Assembly (NCBI GenBank): GCA_949293985.1
Contig: CASFFN010000008.1
Coordinates: forward strand, 1-64,000
DNA from: an uncultured Eubacteriales bacterium
GTDB lineage: Bacteria > Bacillota > Clostridia > Oscillospirales > Oscillospiraceae
Reading direction: 5' to 3'
DNA: 64,000 nucleotides
The stretch's first letter is position 1. Every line of letters starts with the position of its first letter. The notes below the pieces were generated by a model. It made no database searches and was not told where the DNA came from. It saw nothing but the letters and a program-made list of their open reading frames with translations. Made by a program: the position numbers and the translations under genes. Shown piece after piece: positions 51,133 through 60,463 of this stretch.

Positions 51133-53214
51133 ATGCTGGAATTGTTAGCCCCGGCCGGGTCCATGGAATCCCTCCGGGCCGCCGTCCAGAACGGCGCCAA
51201 TGCCGTTTATCTGGGCTGCGGTATCTATAACGCCCGTCAGGGCGCGAAAAACTTCACTCCCCAGGCGTTGACCGAGGCGGTGAAGTACTGCCATGTCCGG
51301 GATGTGGCGGTCCATCTCACCTTAAATACTCTGGTCTCCGACCGGGAGACCCAGGAGCTTGTCCAACTGATTCGCCATGCCGCCCAGAGCGGCGTGGACG
51401 CCTTTATCGTACAGGATTTGGGGGTCGTGCGGCTGTGCCGTCAGATTGCCCCCCACATTCCCATCCACGGCTCCACCCAGATGACCATCCACTCCCTGCC
51501 GGGGGTGCTGCTGTGCGCCGCCTGGGGTTTGAGCCGGGTGGTGCTCAGCCGGGAGCTAAGCCGGGAGGAGATTCGCTACATCTGCCAGAACTCCCCCATT
51601 GAAATCGAGGTATTCGGCCATGGCGCTCTGTGTATGTGCTATTCCGGTCAGTGCTACCTCTCCGCCGCCATCGGCGGCCGCTCCGGCAACCGGGGACGGT
51701 GCGCCCAGCCCTGCCGCCAGAGCTACGGCTACGGCCGTTGGCAGAACCGGTACCCCCTGAGCCTGAAGGACAGCTGCCTGGTACGGGAGCTGAAGGAGCT
51801 GGAATCCATGGGCGTTGCCTCCTTGAAGCTGGAGGGACGGATGAAAAGGCCTGAGTATGTGGCGGCGGTCACCGGGATTTACCGGAAAGCCCTGGACACC
51901 AATATGGTGACCCGGGACATGGAAAAGACCCTTCTGGACGCCTTCAACCGCCAGGGCTTTACCCAGGGCTATTATGACGGCGCTTTGGGAGGAGAAATGT
52001 TCGGCGTCCGGGAGGACACCCGGGAAAATGCCGTCTTTTTCAAGGAACTGCGCCAGACCTATGAGACCGGGGAAACCCCTCTGGTTCCCATCCGCTTTCA
52101 GGCGGTGGTCCGCCCGGGTCTGACCCAGCTGACGGTGATTGACCCTCAGAACCGGGTCTGCACCGCCCAGGGCCAGGCTCCTGAGGTGGCTCGGGTTGCG
52201 GAGCTGACAAAAGAGGTGCTCATCGCCCGGCTGACCAAAACCGGCGGCACCCCCTACCGGTGCGTGGAAGCCGCGGTGGAAATCGATCCGGGGCTGTCCC
52301 TCTCCGCCTCCGCCATCAACGGTCTGCGGCGGGATGTGCTGAACCAGCTCACCGCCCTCCGGGCCCGGCGGGATGTGCCGGCTCTGGGCCGGCCGGAGCG
52401 GATTCCCACCTACCGCACCCCCCAGGCGCCACCGGTCTACAACATTCAGATAACCGCCAAGGAGCAGATTACCGGGCGGCTTCTGAAAATGAAGCCAAAC
52501 CTTTTGTATGTGCCCCTGCACCTGCTGACGGAGGACGGCGCTTTTACCCGGAGCCTTCTGGAAAAGGCGCGGGTGTGTCCGGTGCTTCCCAGAGTGGTGC
52601 GTGACGGAGAGCTGCCCCGGCTGAAAGAGCAGCTGCGGAGCCTGCGGGCTTTGGGCGTCCGGGAGGCTCTGGTGGGGAATCTGGGGCTGCTGCTTCCGGT
52701 GCGGGAGTGCGGTATGCACCCCCGGGGAGACTTTGGCCTCAATATCTACAATTCCGGAGCCTTGCAGTCCGCCCGGGAGATGGAGCTGCGCTCCGTGTGC
52801 CTGAGCTTTGAAATGACCCTGCCCCAAATCCGGGACGCCAAAAAGGGTCTGCCCTGCGAGATTCTGGCCTACGGACGGCTGCCCCTGATGATTACGGAAA
52901 ACTGTCTCATAAGAGGCCGCACCGGGCAGTGTACCTGCCATCTGGCGCCCACCAAGCTGGTGGACAAGACCGGCAGTGAATTTCCCGTTATCCGGGACGG
53001 CAGCACCTGCCGCAGCGTCCTGCTCAACGGCAAAAAGCTCTACTGGCTGGACCGGCAGGAGGATTTGGCCCGGCTGGGGCTGTGGGCCGTGCGGCTGTAC
53101 TTTACCACAGAGAATCCCCAGGAGGTTGACCGGGTGCTGTCCGCCTGCCGCAGCGGCGAGGCCATGGACCCGGGAGCCTGTACCAGAGGGCTGTACCTCC
53201 GGGGCCTTCAATAA
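51133..53214 (+). CDS. U32 family peptidase (RlhA/TrhP-like)
   Basis: A 693-residue protein with the U32 core at residues 1-330 (MLELLAPAGSMESLRAAVQNGANAVYLG; signature MCYSGQCYLSAAIGGRSGN followed by GRCAQPCR) and a C-terminal DUF3656-type part. U32 members such as RlhA and TrhP are now linked to prephenate-dependent hydroxylation of rRNA or tRNA rather than proteolysis, and the clustered Cys residues fit an Fe-S centre. A TATAAT box lies at 51092-51097. It heads the U32-maf-mreC-mreD-PBP2 run. Confidence 0.85.
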   Translation: MLELLAPAGSMESLRAAVQNGANAVYLGCGIYNARQGAKNFTPQALTEAVKYCHVRDVAVHLTLNTLVSDRETQELVQLIRHAAQSGVDAFIVQDLGVVRLCRQIAPHIPIHGSTQMTIHSLPGVLLCAAWGLSRVVLSRELSREEIRYICQNSPIEIEVFGHGALCMCYSGQCYLSAAIGGRSGNRGRCAQPCRQSYGYGRWQNRYPLSLKDSCLVRELKELESMGVASLKLEGRMKRPEYVAAVTGIYRKALDTNMVTRDMEKTLLDAFNRQGFTQGYYDGALGGEMFGVREDTRENAVFFKELRQTYETGETPLVPIRFQAVVRPGLTQLTVIDPQNRVCTAQGQAPEVARVAELTKEVLIARLTKTGGTPYRCVEAAVEIDPGLSLSASAINGLRRDVLNQLTALRARRDVPALGRPERIPTYRTPQAPPVYNIQITAKEQITGRLLKMKPNLLYVPLHLLTEDGAFTRSLLEKARVCPVLPRVVRDGELPRLKEQLRSLRALGVREALVGNLGLLLPVRECGMHPRGDFGLNIYNSGALQSAREMELRSVCLSFEMTLPQIRDAKKGLPCEILAYGRLPLMITENCLIRGRTGQCTCHLAPTKLVDKTGSEFPVIRDGSTCRSVLLNGKKLYWLDRQEDLARLGLWAVRLYFTTENPQEVDRVLSACRSGEAMDPGACTRGLYLRGLQ

Positions 53215-53225
53215 AGGAGCGAACC

Positions 53226-53801
53226 ATGAAGTGTATTTTAGCGTCCCAGTCTCCCCGGCGGCGGGAGCTGATGGAACATTTGGCAATTCCCTTTACCGTT
53301 TCCCCGGCGGACATCGATGAAACCATGGACCTGTCCCGGGACCCCCGGCAGGAGGTGGCCCGGGTGAGCCTTGCCAAGGCCAGGGCCGTCCCCGCAGAGC
53401 CTCAGGATGTGGTCATCGGCGCGGACACCGTTGTGGTGTGCGGCGGCCGGGTGCTGGGCAAGCCCCGCTCCCCCCAGGAGGCAGCGAAAATGCTGCGGCT
53501 TCTCTCCGGCAGGACCCATGAGGTGATGACGGGGCTGAGCGTTATCCGGGGCAGCCGGGAGAAGGTGCTGACCCAGGTGACCAAAATCCGCTTCCGGCGG
53601 CTGTCGGAAGCCGAGATTTCCCGGTATGTGGCCGGCGGCGAGCCTATGGACAAGGCCGGTGCCTACGGAATCCAGGGAGGCGCCGCCCTGTTTGTAGAGG
53701 AGATTCAGGGAGATTACTTTAATGTGGTGGGGCTTCCCCTGTGCCCGTTGGGACAGATTCTGAAGGAGTTAGCCCCGGAACTTTGGGAGGCACAGCCATG
53801 A
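53226..53801 (+). CDS. maf: Maf family nucleotide pyrophosphatase
   Basis: A 191-residue Maf protein hydrolysing non-canonical or UTP/dTTP-type nucleotides. Conserved features are LASQSPRRRELM, the catalytic Asp in VIGADTVV, and KPRSPQEAAKMLRLLSGRTHEV with a Gln/Gly-rich distal motif (YGIQGGAALFVEEI). GGAGCG precedes the ATG. As in many Firmicutes it directly precedes the mre genes; its stop overlaps the mreC start. Confidence 0.92.
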   Translation: MKCILASQSPRRRELMEHLAIPFTVSPADIDETMDLSRDPRQEVARVSLAKARAVPAEPQDVVIGADTVVVCGGRVLGKPRSPQEAAKMLRLLSGRTHEVMTGLSVIRGSREKVLTQVTKIRFRRLSEAEISRYVAGGEPMDKAGAYGIQGGAALFVEEIQGDYFNVVGLPLCPLGQILKELAPELWEAQP

Positions 53802-54628
53802 GACATTTCTTTACCACCAAAATTCGGATTGTACTGCTGCTGGCGGTGATTATCGCCGCCGTGTCCGCCCTGGTACTGAGCCTGACGGGCAGCAGCTACC
53901 CCAGCACCATCGTCCAGGGGATTCTCTCCCCTCTGCGGGCAGGCGCCACCCACCTGACTGCCCAGGCGGAGAAGATTTACGACTATATCTTCTCCTATGA
54001 GTCATTGCTGGCGGAAAACGAGGCGCTGAAAGAGCAGCTGAGCCAGATGGAGGACCAGGCCCGGCAGGCAGCCGCCCTGACCAAGGAGAATCAGTCGCTC
54101 CGGGACGCCCTGGAGCTGAAGACCAATAACGAGGACTACAAGATGGTGGACGGCTATATCATCTCCTGGAGCTCCAACGACTGGAGCAGCACTTTCACCA
54201 TCAACCGGGGCGCCAACGCCGGCATTGGGGAGGGAATGTGCGCCATCACCGCCAACGGCGAGGTGGTGGGACTGGTGAGCGAGGTGGGGAGCAACTACGC
54301 GGTCATCAAAACCGTGCTGGACTCCTCCCTGGAAATCAGCGCCACCATCGTATCCTCCGGCTACAACGGCATGGTGAAGGGCGGCTACTCCACCGAGCAC
54401 CCGGATCAGCTGCGGATGAATTATCTCCCCAGCTCCGCCACCATCCGAAACAACGACCAGGTGGTGACCACCGGCTCCACCGTGTACCCCCGGAATCTGA
54501 TTTTGGGCTATGTAGTGGACGCGGGCTTTGACGATACGGGCGTTGCCAAATACGCCCAGCTCCGGCCTGCCGCCAACATCGGCGCTTTGGACCAGGTATT
54601 TATCATTACCGAGTATAATGTGGAGTAA
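53798..54628 (+). CDS. mreC: Rod shape-determining protein MreC
   Basis: A 276-residue bitopic protein with a membrane helix (IRIVLLLAVIIAAVSALVLSL), a coiled-coil at about 65-105 (ESLLAENEALKEQLSQMEDQ) and a two-domain beta-barrel outside the membrane. It scaffolds the elongasome and stimulates PBP2/RodA. The start overlaps the maf stop (53798-53801) and GGGAGGC lies upstream. mreB is not in the window. Confidence 0.9.
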   Translation: MRHFFTTKIRIVLLLAVIIAAVSALVLSLTGSSYPSTIVQGILSPLRAGATHLTAQAEKIYDYIFSYESLLAENEALKEQLSQMEDQARQAAALTKENQSLRDALELKTNNEDYKMVDGYIISWSSNDWSSTFTINRGANAGIGEGMCAITANGEVVGLVSEVGSNYAVIKTVLDSSLEISATIVSSGYNGMVKGGYSTEHPDQLRMNYLPSSATIRNNDQVVTTGSTVYPRNLILGYVVDAGFDDTGVAKYAQLRPAANIGALDQVFIITEYNVE

Positions 54629-54633
54629 GTCCC

Positions 54634-55215
54634 ATGAGAAAAAAGAAAAACGAATTCAAAAAGGACAAGCTGGAAGCCCCCTGGCTCAGCCGGCTGTACC
54701 TGACCCAGAAGCAGCGCCGGGCCTTCTACAAATGGATGCTGATGGCGCTGCTGCTGCTGGTGATTTCGGTTTTGCAGGATGTGGTGCTGTGCCGGGTGCG
54801 GATTTATGACGCCACTACGGATTTGGTGCCCTGTCTGATTTTCCTCATCACCATCATTGAGGGCTCCCAGAACGGCAGCGTCTTTGCCCTGTGCGCCGGA
54901 ATGTTCTACCAGTTCTCCGGCTCCGCTCCCGGGGGCTATGCCCTGGTGCTCATCACCGCCATTGCCATCGGCGCCGCCATCTTCCGCCAGAGCTACCTGC
55001 AAAAGAGCTTCGGCGCCGCCCTGCTGACCACAGGCCTGGCGGTTCTTGCTTATGAGCTTCTGGTCTTTGCCATCGGCTGGGCCTTCGGCCTCACTATTTT
55101 CAGCCGGCTTCCCGGCTTTCTCATCACCGCAGTGCTGACCCTTGTGGCCGTGCCGCTGTTATACCCCATCGTCTTGTCCATCGCGGCCATAGGAGGAGAT
55201 ATATGGAAAGAATAA
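54634..55215 (+). CDS. mreD: Rod shape-determining protein MreD
   Basis: A 193-residue membrane protein with about five helices after a basic N-terminal tail (MRKKKNEFKKDK). Pattern and position between mreC and PBP2 identify it; the sequence itself is poorly conserved across species. Its 3' end overlaps the PBP2 gene by 13 bp. Confidence 0.85.
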   Translation: MRKKKNEFKKDKLEAPWLSRLYLTQKQRRAFYKWMLMALLLLVISVLQDVVLCRVRIYDATTDLVPCLIFLITIIEGSQNGSVFALCAGMFYQFSGSAPGGYALVLITAIAIGAAIFRQSYLQKSFGAALLTTGLAVLAYELLVFAIGWAFGLTIFSRLPGFLITAVLTLVAVPLLYPIVLSIAAIGGDIWKE

Positions 55216-57296
55216 CCCGTTTTCGCGCCGGTATTTTGCTGCTGCTGTTTACCGCGCTGATTGGATTTTATGTATACCGTCTGTATGATGAACAGATTAT
55301 CAAAACCGACGGCGGCAGTATCAGCAACGAAACCACCTTCACCACCCTGACCCGGGTAAAAGCCGCCCGGGGGGAGATTCTGGACCGGAACGGCAATGTG
55401 CTGGTGAGCAACCGGGCCAGCTACGACCTGGTGCTGAACCACTATGTTTTAGTGTCCGCCAACGGCACCAACGATTATCTGTACCAGCTGGCAAAGCTGT
55501 GCCAGGAGCTGGGAATCGAGTACAACGAACACTTCCCCATCTCCCGGGAGCGGCCCTTTACCTATACATTGGAGGAGTACAACTCCGCCTATCAGGGATA
55601 TTTTCAGCAATATCTGGGCTATATGAACGGCCTGGACTCAGATATTACCGCCCCTCTGCTCATTGAAACCCTCCGGGAGATTTACGATCTGCCGCCGGAA
55701 TGGTCCGATGAGGACGCCCGGCTGGTCATCGGCCTGCGGTATGAGCTGGCCCTGCGAAACTGCGTTTCCTCCATGGCAAACTATGTATTTCTCAACGATG
55801 TAAACCAGGAGGAGATGGCGGCCATCGGCGAGCTGAACATCCCCGGCATGAATGTGGAGGCCTCCACCGTCCGGGAGTATCAGACCAAATACGCCGCCCA
55901 TATTCTGGGCTTTGTAGGCGCCATGTCCGCGGAGCAGTGGGAGTACTACAAGCAGTTCGAAGAGTACTCCATGGACGCCCAGGTGGGACAGGCCGGTTTT
56001 GAGGCGGCCTTTGAGGAATATCTCCACGGCGTGGACGGCTGGCGCATGGACACGGTAAACCAGGACGGAACCTTAGTCTCCTCGGAATATCTGGTGGAGC
56101 CAAAGGCCGGCTCCAATGTTCAGGTGACCATTGACATCAACCTCCAGGCCGTGGCAGAGGATGCCCTGGCAAAGAATATGGAAAATCTGCGGAACAACGA
56201 AAATCCCAATGCGGACGGTGCAGATGCAGAAGGCGCCGCCGTGGTGGCCATGGACCCCAAAACCGGGCAGGTGCTGGTGTGTGCCAGCTACCCCACCTAT
56301 GACCCGGCCACCTATTTTGAAAACTACAACGAGATTCTGAAAGACCCTCTGAAGCCCCTGTATAACCGGGCTCTGGATGCCACCTATCCCCCTGGCTCCG
56401 TATACAAGCCGGTGATGGTGATTGCCGCCATCGACTCCGGTCTGATCAACTCCGCTATCACCATCGAGGACAAGGGTATGTTCGACCCGGATAACAGCCC
56501 GGACAACAAATACGATAAATTTCAGCCCACCTGTCTGACCTACTCTCTGCTGGGATATACCCATGGCTCAATCAACGCCGCCCAGGCTCTGCAGGTGTCC
56601 TGTAACTATTTCTTCTACGAGCTGGGTGACCGGATCAAGCTGTCCATCATGGACAACACCGGCAAGATGCTGGGTCTGGGAGAGTCTACCGGCATCGAGC
56701 TGCCGGAGTCCACCGGACACCGGGCCAACGCAGAGACCAAGGCAGAGCTGTTTGAGGGCGAAAACGGCATCTGGTATCAGGGCGACCAGATTCTGGCGGC
56801 CATCGGTCAGTCGGAGCACCGGTTCACTCCCATGCAGCTATGCGTATACGCCTCCACCCTGGCCACCCAGGGAGACCGGTACCGGGCTACCTTCCTGAAC
56901 CGGATTGTGTCCTCTGACAACCGGAGCCTTCTCAAGGAGAGCCAGGTGGAGCTTATGAGCCATCTGGACATCTCCGACGAGGCCTATATGTCCTATACGC
57001 AGGGTATGTGCATGGTCACCCAGTCGGGCGGCACCGCGTACCTTACATTCCGGGACTACCCCATTGATGTGGCGGCTAAGACCGGTACGGCAGAAACGGA
57101 TAAGGAAGGCAAATCCGACAACGGCTCCTTTATCTGCTTTGCCCCGGCGGATGATCCGGAAATTACCATCGCCGTGTACGGCGAGCAAGCCGGTCACGGT
57201 TCCTCCATGGCCGGTGTTGCCAAGGACATTCTGGACTCCTACTTTGAAGTGGGCGCTCCCGCGGATGTAAACACCTACGAAAATCAGCTGAGCTGA
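55203..57296 (+). CDS. mrdA: Penicillin-binding protein 2 (elongasome transpeptidase)
   Basis: A 697-residue class B PBP. It has an N-terminal anchor helix (AGILLLLFTALIGFYVYRL), a dimerisation/pedestal region, and a transpeptidase domain with S399-x-x-K402 (GSVYKPV), S466-C-N and K626-T-G (AKTGTAE). It cross-links lateral wall peptidoglycan with RodA and MreCD. It is last in the mre operon and followed by a terminator. Confidence 0.92.
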   Translation: MERITRFRAGILLLLFTALIGFYVYRLYDEQIIKTDGGSISNETTFTTLTRVKAARGEILDRNGNVLVSNRASYDLVLNHYVLVSANGTNDYLYQLAKLCQELGIEYNEHFPISRERPFTYTLEEYNSAYQGYFQQYLGYMNGLDSDITAPLLIETLREIYDLPPEWSDEDARLVIGLRYELALRNCVSSMANYVFLNDVNQEEMAAIGELNIPGMNVEASTVREYQTKYAAHILGFVGAMSAEQWEYYKQFEEYSMDAQVGQAGFEAAFEEYLHGVDGWRMDTVNQDGTLVSSEYLVEPKAGSNVQVTIDINLQAVAEDALAKNMENLRNNENPNADGADAEGAAVVAMDPKTGQVLVCASYPTYDPATYFENYNEILKDPLKPLYNRALDATYPPGSVYKPVMVIAAIDSGLINSAITIEDKGMFDPDNSPDNKYDKFQPTCLTYSLLGYTHGSINAAQALQVSCNYFFYELGDRIKLSIMDNTGKMLGLGESTGIELPESTGHRANAETKAELFEGENGIWYQGDQILAAIGQSEHRFTPMQLCVYASTLATQGDRYRATFLNRIVSSDNRSLLKESQVELMSHLDISDEAYMSYTQGMCMVTQSGGTAYLTFRDYPIDVAAKTGTAETDKEGKSDNGSFICFAPADDPEITIAVYGEQAGHGSSMAGVAKDILDSYFEVGAPADVNTYENQLS

Positions 57297-57302
57297 GAAA
57301 CC

Positions 57303-57334
57303 CGCCCCCCTTTTTAGAAGGGGGGCGTTTTCAT
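57303..57334 (+). terminator. Terminator of the mre/PBP2 operon
   Basis: CGCCCCCC/GGGGGGCG stem, loop of T and A, followed by TTTTC. Confidence 0.8.
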
Positions 57335-57336
57335 GG

Positions 57337-57365
57337 TTGACATTCTCGATATTCGAGTATATAAT
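57337..57365 (+). promoter_or_regulatory. Consensus promoter of the PadR operon
   Basis: Perfect TTGACA, 17 bp, perfect TATAAT. The spacer itself contains a PadR-type operator, so bound repressor would block RNA polymerase. Confidence 0.85.
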
Positions 57366-57394
57366 CATAGTAGAGATACTCGATAATCGAGAAT
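57342..57394. promoter_or_regulatory. Paired PadR operators
   Basis: ATTCTCGATATTCGAGTAT (57342-57360) and, in the opposite orientation, ATACTCGATAATCGAGAAT (57376-57394) flank the -10 box and start site. Each is an imperfect palindrome and the two are inverted copies of each other. Autoregulation is very likely. Confidence 0.75.
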
Positions 57395-57406
57395 GGAGGA
57401 ATGCCT

Positions 57407-57733
57407 ATGGCAAGGGAACGCTTTCGCACCCTGACGGAGCAGATGTTTTATACCCTGCTGTGCCTGAAGGAGGAGCGGTGGGGTATGGACATTCTGGACC
57501 GGGTGCCGGAGATGACCGGCGGACGGGTGCAAATCGGCTCCGGCACCCTGTATACCCTGCTGGAGCAGTTTCTGGGGGAAGGGATGATTACAGAAACCCA
57601 GGTGCAGGGCCGCCGCCGGAGCTATCTGATTACAGAAAAAGGAAAGGCCATGCTGGAGGCGGAGGTCCGTCGGCTGGAGGCCCAGCTCCAGGACTACCGC
57701 CTGTATATCGGAAAGGAGGATACTGTATGCTGA
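57407..57733 (+). CDS. PadR family transcriptional regulator
   Basis: A 108-residue winged-helix regulator: FRTLTEQMFYTLLCLKEERWGMDILDRVPEMTGGRVQIGSGTLYTLLEQFLGEGMI, then the basic wing RRRSYLITEKGKAMLE and a dimerisation helix. GGAGGA precedes ATG 57407 by six bases; the ATG at 57401 abuts that site. It is coupled to the DUF2812 gene, a pairing common in Firmicutes. Confidence 0.88.
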   Translation: MARERFRTLTEQMFYTLLCLKEERWGMDILDRVPEMTGGRVQIGSGTLYTLLEQFLGEGMITETQVQGRRRSYLITEKGKAMLEAEVRRLEAQLQDYRLYIGKEDTVC

Positions 57734-58425
57734 ACTTTCGGGTAAGTCTTCGGTTGTTTTCCTTCGGGAATCGGGAGGGCCTGTGCCGCTATCTGGAAAA
57801 AATGGCGGCAAAGGGCTGGATGCCGGAGAGCCTTGCGGGGGACGGCCTGTGGCTGTTCCGTCGGATTCCTCCCACAACCCTCAAATATGCCCTGTTCTAT
57901 GCCCGTCCTGCCAAGCCGGAGGATACGGAAGCCATGGTAAAGCAGGAGGCGTTTTACGAGCTGTGCGCCCACGATGGCTGGGAGCTGGTCTGCACCAACG
58001 CCTGGCTTCAGATTTTCTGCAACCGGCGGCCGGACCCCGTCCCCCTGGAGACGGACCCGGTGGCAGAGCTGGAGCGGTTCCACGCCGCCTACCTGCGGGC
58101 GTTCATTCCGGTATGGATTGTGCTTATCGCCACACAAATCCTGTCAATCTGGCGGAAAATCCAATCCTACCACCGGAATCTGAATTGGCAGGGCAGGCTG
58201 GAGGCGCTGGGCATCTACCGGGAGGCAGACATTGGTCAGCTCTTTATACAGGTGGCATTCCATGGGCTGCTCATTGTCTGTGGGCTGGTGCTTATAGTGG
58301 AATATTTCTCCTGGCACCGCCGGGCAGAGCAGGCTGCCCGGGAGGGGATTTCCTTCAGCCGCCCGGGAATTGGCTGGTTTTCCCTGGCTCTGTTGCTGGC
58401 AGCTTTGGTGTTCCTTTTCCTGTAA
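57727..58425 (+). CDS. DUF2812 domain membrane protein
   Basis: A 232-residue protein. The N-terminal DUF2812 region (residues 1-110, EGLCRYLEKMAAKGWMPESL... GWELVCTNAWLQIFCNRR) is followed by three hydrophobic helices at about 120-140, 175-200 and 215-232. It is co-regulated with the PadR protein, overlapping it by 7 bp. The pair is thought to respond to membrane-active or toxic compounds, but the function is unknown. Confidence 0.82.
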   Translation: MLNFRVSLRLFSFGNREGLCRYLEKMAAKGWMPESLAGDGLWLFRRIPPTTLKYALFYARPAKPEDTEAMVKQEAFYELCAHDGWELVCTNAWLQIFCNRRPDPVPLETDPVAELERFHAAYLRAFIPVWIVLIATQILSIWRKIQSYHRNLNWQGRLEALGIYREADIGQLFIQVAFHGLLIVCGLVLIVEYFSWHRRAEQAAREGISFSRPGIGWFSLALLLAALVFLFL

Positions 58426-58478
58426 GGGCAGGCTTGTGATTTTCCCGAAAAAAATAGGAAGAATTTTGAAAATATAGG

Positions 58479-58507
58479 TTGACTTGCCCTATGTTAAGTG
58501 GTACAAT
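58479..58507 (+). promoter_or_regulatory. Promoter of the one-carbon operon
   Basis: TTGACT, 17 bp, TACAAT, giving a start near 58514 and a leader of about 120 nt before fhs. TATCGATA occurs twice just after it (58515-58522 and 58529-58536), a possible operator. Confidence 0.65.
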
Positions 58508-58513
58508 ACACTT

Positions 58514-58624
58514 GTATCGATAATCAAGTATCGATATGGCGCCGGGTGTTGCGGACGATGAAGCACGGCGCCTGGATTTCAAATCATCCCGGGGGTGGTG
58601 AAATATCCCGGGAATCAAGGAGGA
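58514..58624 (+). promoter_or_regulatory. Structured leader upstream of fhs
   Basis: A likely stem pairs GGCGCCG (58538 on) with CGGCGCC (58567 on), enclosing GGGTGTTGCGGACGATGAAG, and a second stem pairs CCCGGG with CCCGGG around GGTGGTGAAATAT just before the AAGGAGG site. The second stem could control access to the ribosome site. It does not match the ZTP or THF riboswitch consensus as I recall them, so it is reported only as a structured leader. Confidence 0.4.
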
Positions 58625-58633
58625 CATCTAACT

Positions 58634-60442
58634 ATGGCAATCGAGTTCACTGATGGCAAGTATGTAGATGAGAACGGCAAGGTAACCCTTGACCCCACCG
58701 TCTACAAGGACTGGCAGATCGCTGAAGAAGCGGAGAAGACCCTTCCCTCGGTAGACTACTTCCGTGAGAAGCTGGGCCTGCTGCCTGACGAAATCATTCC
58801 CTATGGCAAGACCCCCAAGCTGGACTTCATCAAGATCATGAACCGTCTGAAGGATAAGCCCGACGGCAAGTTCATCGAAGTCACCGCTATCACTCCCACC
58901 CCCCTGGGCGAAGGCAAGTCCACCGTTTCCCTGGGCCTGGTTGAAGGTCTGGGCAAGATCGGCAAGAATGTAGGCGGCTGCCTGCGTCAGCCCTCCGGCG
59001 GCCCCACCATGAATGTGAAGGGCACTGCTGCCGGCGGCGGCAACGCACTGCTGATCCCCATGACCGAGTTCTCTCTGGGCCTGACCGGCGACATCAACGA
59101 TATTATCAACGCACATAACCTGGCTATGGTAGCCCTGAACGCCCGTATGCAGCACGAGCGGAACTACAACGACGAGCAGCTGGCCAAGCGCGGCCTGAAG
59201 CGTCTGGATGTAGACCCCAAGCGTGTGGAAATGGGCTGGGTCATGGACTTCTGCGCGCAGGGCCTGCGGAACATTATCATCGGCATCGGCGGCCCCAAGG
59301 ACGGCTACCTGATGGAGTCCAAGTTCGGCATCGCCGTTGGCTCCGAGCTGATGGCTATCCTGGCTGTTGCCCGTGACCTGCAGGATCTGCGGGAACGCAT
59401 CGGCAAGATTGTTGTGGCTTACAGCCGCAGCGGCGAGCCCATCACCACCGAGGATCTGGAAGTGGCCGGCGCCATGACCGCCTGGATGCGCAACACCATC
59501 AACCCCACCATGTGCTACACCGTGGAGCATCAGCCCATGCTGATCCACGCCGGTCCTTTTGCCAACATCGCGATCGGCCAGTCCTCCGTTATCGGCGACC
59601 GTCTGGCTCTGAAGCTGTTTGACTACCATGTCACCGAGTCCGGCTTCGCCGCCGACATCGGCTTTGAGAAGTTCTGGAATGTCAAGTGCCGTCTGTCCGG
59701 CCTGACCCCCAATGTTTCCGTTCTGGTTGCCACCATCCGCGCTCTGAAGATGCACGGCGGCGGACCCACCGTGGTTGCCGGCCGTCCTCTGCCTGTGGAG
59801 TACACCCAGGAGAATCTGGAGCTGCTGGAGAAGGGCACCGAGAACCTGTTCCACCATGTCGCCACCATCAGAAAGTCCGGCATCGTGCCCGTGGTGTGCA
59901 TCAACCAGTTCTACACCGATACCGAAGCTGAAATCGCTCTGCTGCGGAAGCTGTGCGCCGAGCACGGCGTGCGCTGCGCTCTGTCCAACCACTGGAGACT
60001 GGGCGGCGAGGGCGCTGTCGAGCTGGCTCAGACCGTTGTGGAAGCCTGCGAGGAGAAGAACGAAATCAAGTTCCTGTATCCTCTGGAGATGCCCCTGCGT
60101 CAGCGGGTTGAGCTCATTGCCAAGGAAGTTTACGGCGCCGACGGCGTGGATTGGGCTCCTCTGGCTGTGGAGAAGGCCAAGCGCTTCGAAGCCGATCCCA
60201 AGTATGCGGATTACTGCACCATGATGGTAAAGACCCATCTGTCCCTGAGCCACGAGCCCTCCTGGAAGGGTGTGCCCAAGGGCTGGCGTCTGCCCATCCG
60301 TGACATTCTGGAGTACGGCGGAGCCAAGTTCCTGTGCCCCATGGCCGGTACCATCTCCATGATGCCCGGCACCAGCTCCGATCCCGCATACCGCCGCGTT
60401 GATGTGGACACCAAGACCGGTAAGGTCTCCGGCCTGTTCTGA
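58634..60442 (+). CDS. fhs: Formate-tetrahydrofolate ligase
   Basis: A 602-residue ATP-dependent enzyme forming 10-formyl-THF from formate and THF, or ATP in reverse. The nucleotide loop is T87[10 protein letters not shown]97, where most family members have TPTPAGEGKTT. Folate-site segments ([29 protein letters not shown]) are conserved. It is about 45 residues longer than the common 556-residue form because of an N-terminal extension. AAGGAGG precedes ATG 58634. Codon use is heavily biased to GGC, AAG and CTG, suggesting strong expression. Confidence 0.93.
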   Translation: MAIEFTDGKYVDENGKVTLDPTVYKDWQIAEEAEKTLPSVDYFREKLGLLPDEIIPYGKTPKLDFIKIMNRLKDKPDGKFIEVTAITPTPLGEGKSTVSLGLVEGLGKIGKNVGGCLRQPSGGPTMNVKGTAAGGGNALLIPMTEFSLGLTGDINDIINAHNLAMVALNARMQHERNYNDEQLAKRGLKRLDVDPKRVEMGWVMDFCAQGLRNIIIGIGGPKDGYLMESKFGIAVGSELMAILAVARDLQDLRERIGKIVVAYSRSGEPITTEDLEVAGAMTAWMRNTINPTMCYTVEHQPMLIHAGPFANIAIGQSSVIGDRLALKLFDYHVTESGFAADIGFEKFWNVKCRLSGLTPNVSVLVATIRALKMHGGGPTVVAGRPLPVEYTQENLELLEKGTENLFHHVATIRKSGIVPVVCINQFYTDTEAEIALLRKLCAEHGVRCALSNHWRLGGEGAVELAQTVVEACEEKNEIKFLYPLEMPLRQRVELIAKEVYGADGVDWAPLAVEKAKRFEADPKYADYCTMMVKTHLSLSHEPSWKGVPKGWRLPIRDILEYGGAKFLCPMAGTISMMPGTSSDPAYRRVDVDTKTGKVSGLF

Positions 60443-60463
60443 TTCTTTGTCACCTTTAAGCAC

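Noticed and set aside
58514-58624. ZTP or THF riboswitch in front of fhs
   Set aside because: The expected context is right, but I could not find the conserved motifs of either class, so only a structured leader is reported.
58628-60463. A 611-codon open frame antisense to fhs
   Set aside because: It mirrors the biased codons of the ligase gene, has no family features and would need the strongly conserved fhs to be non-coding.
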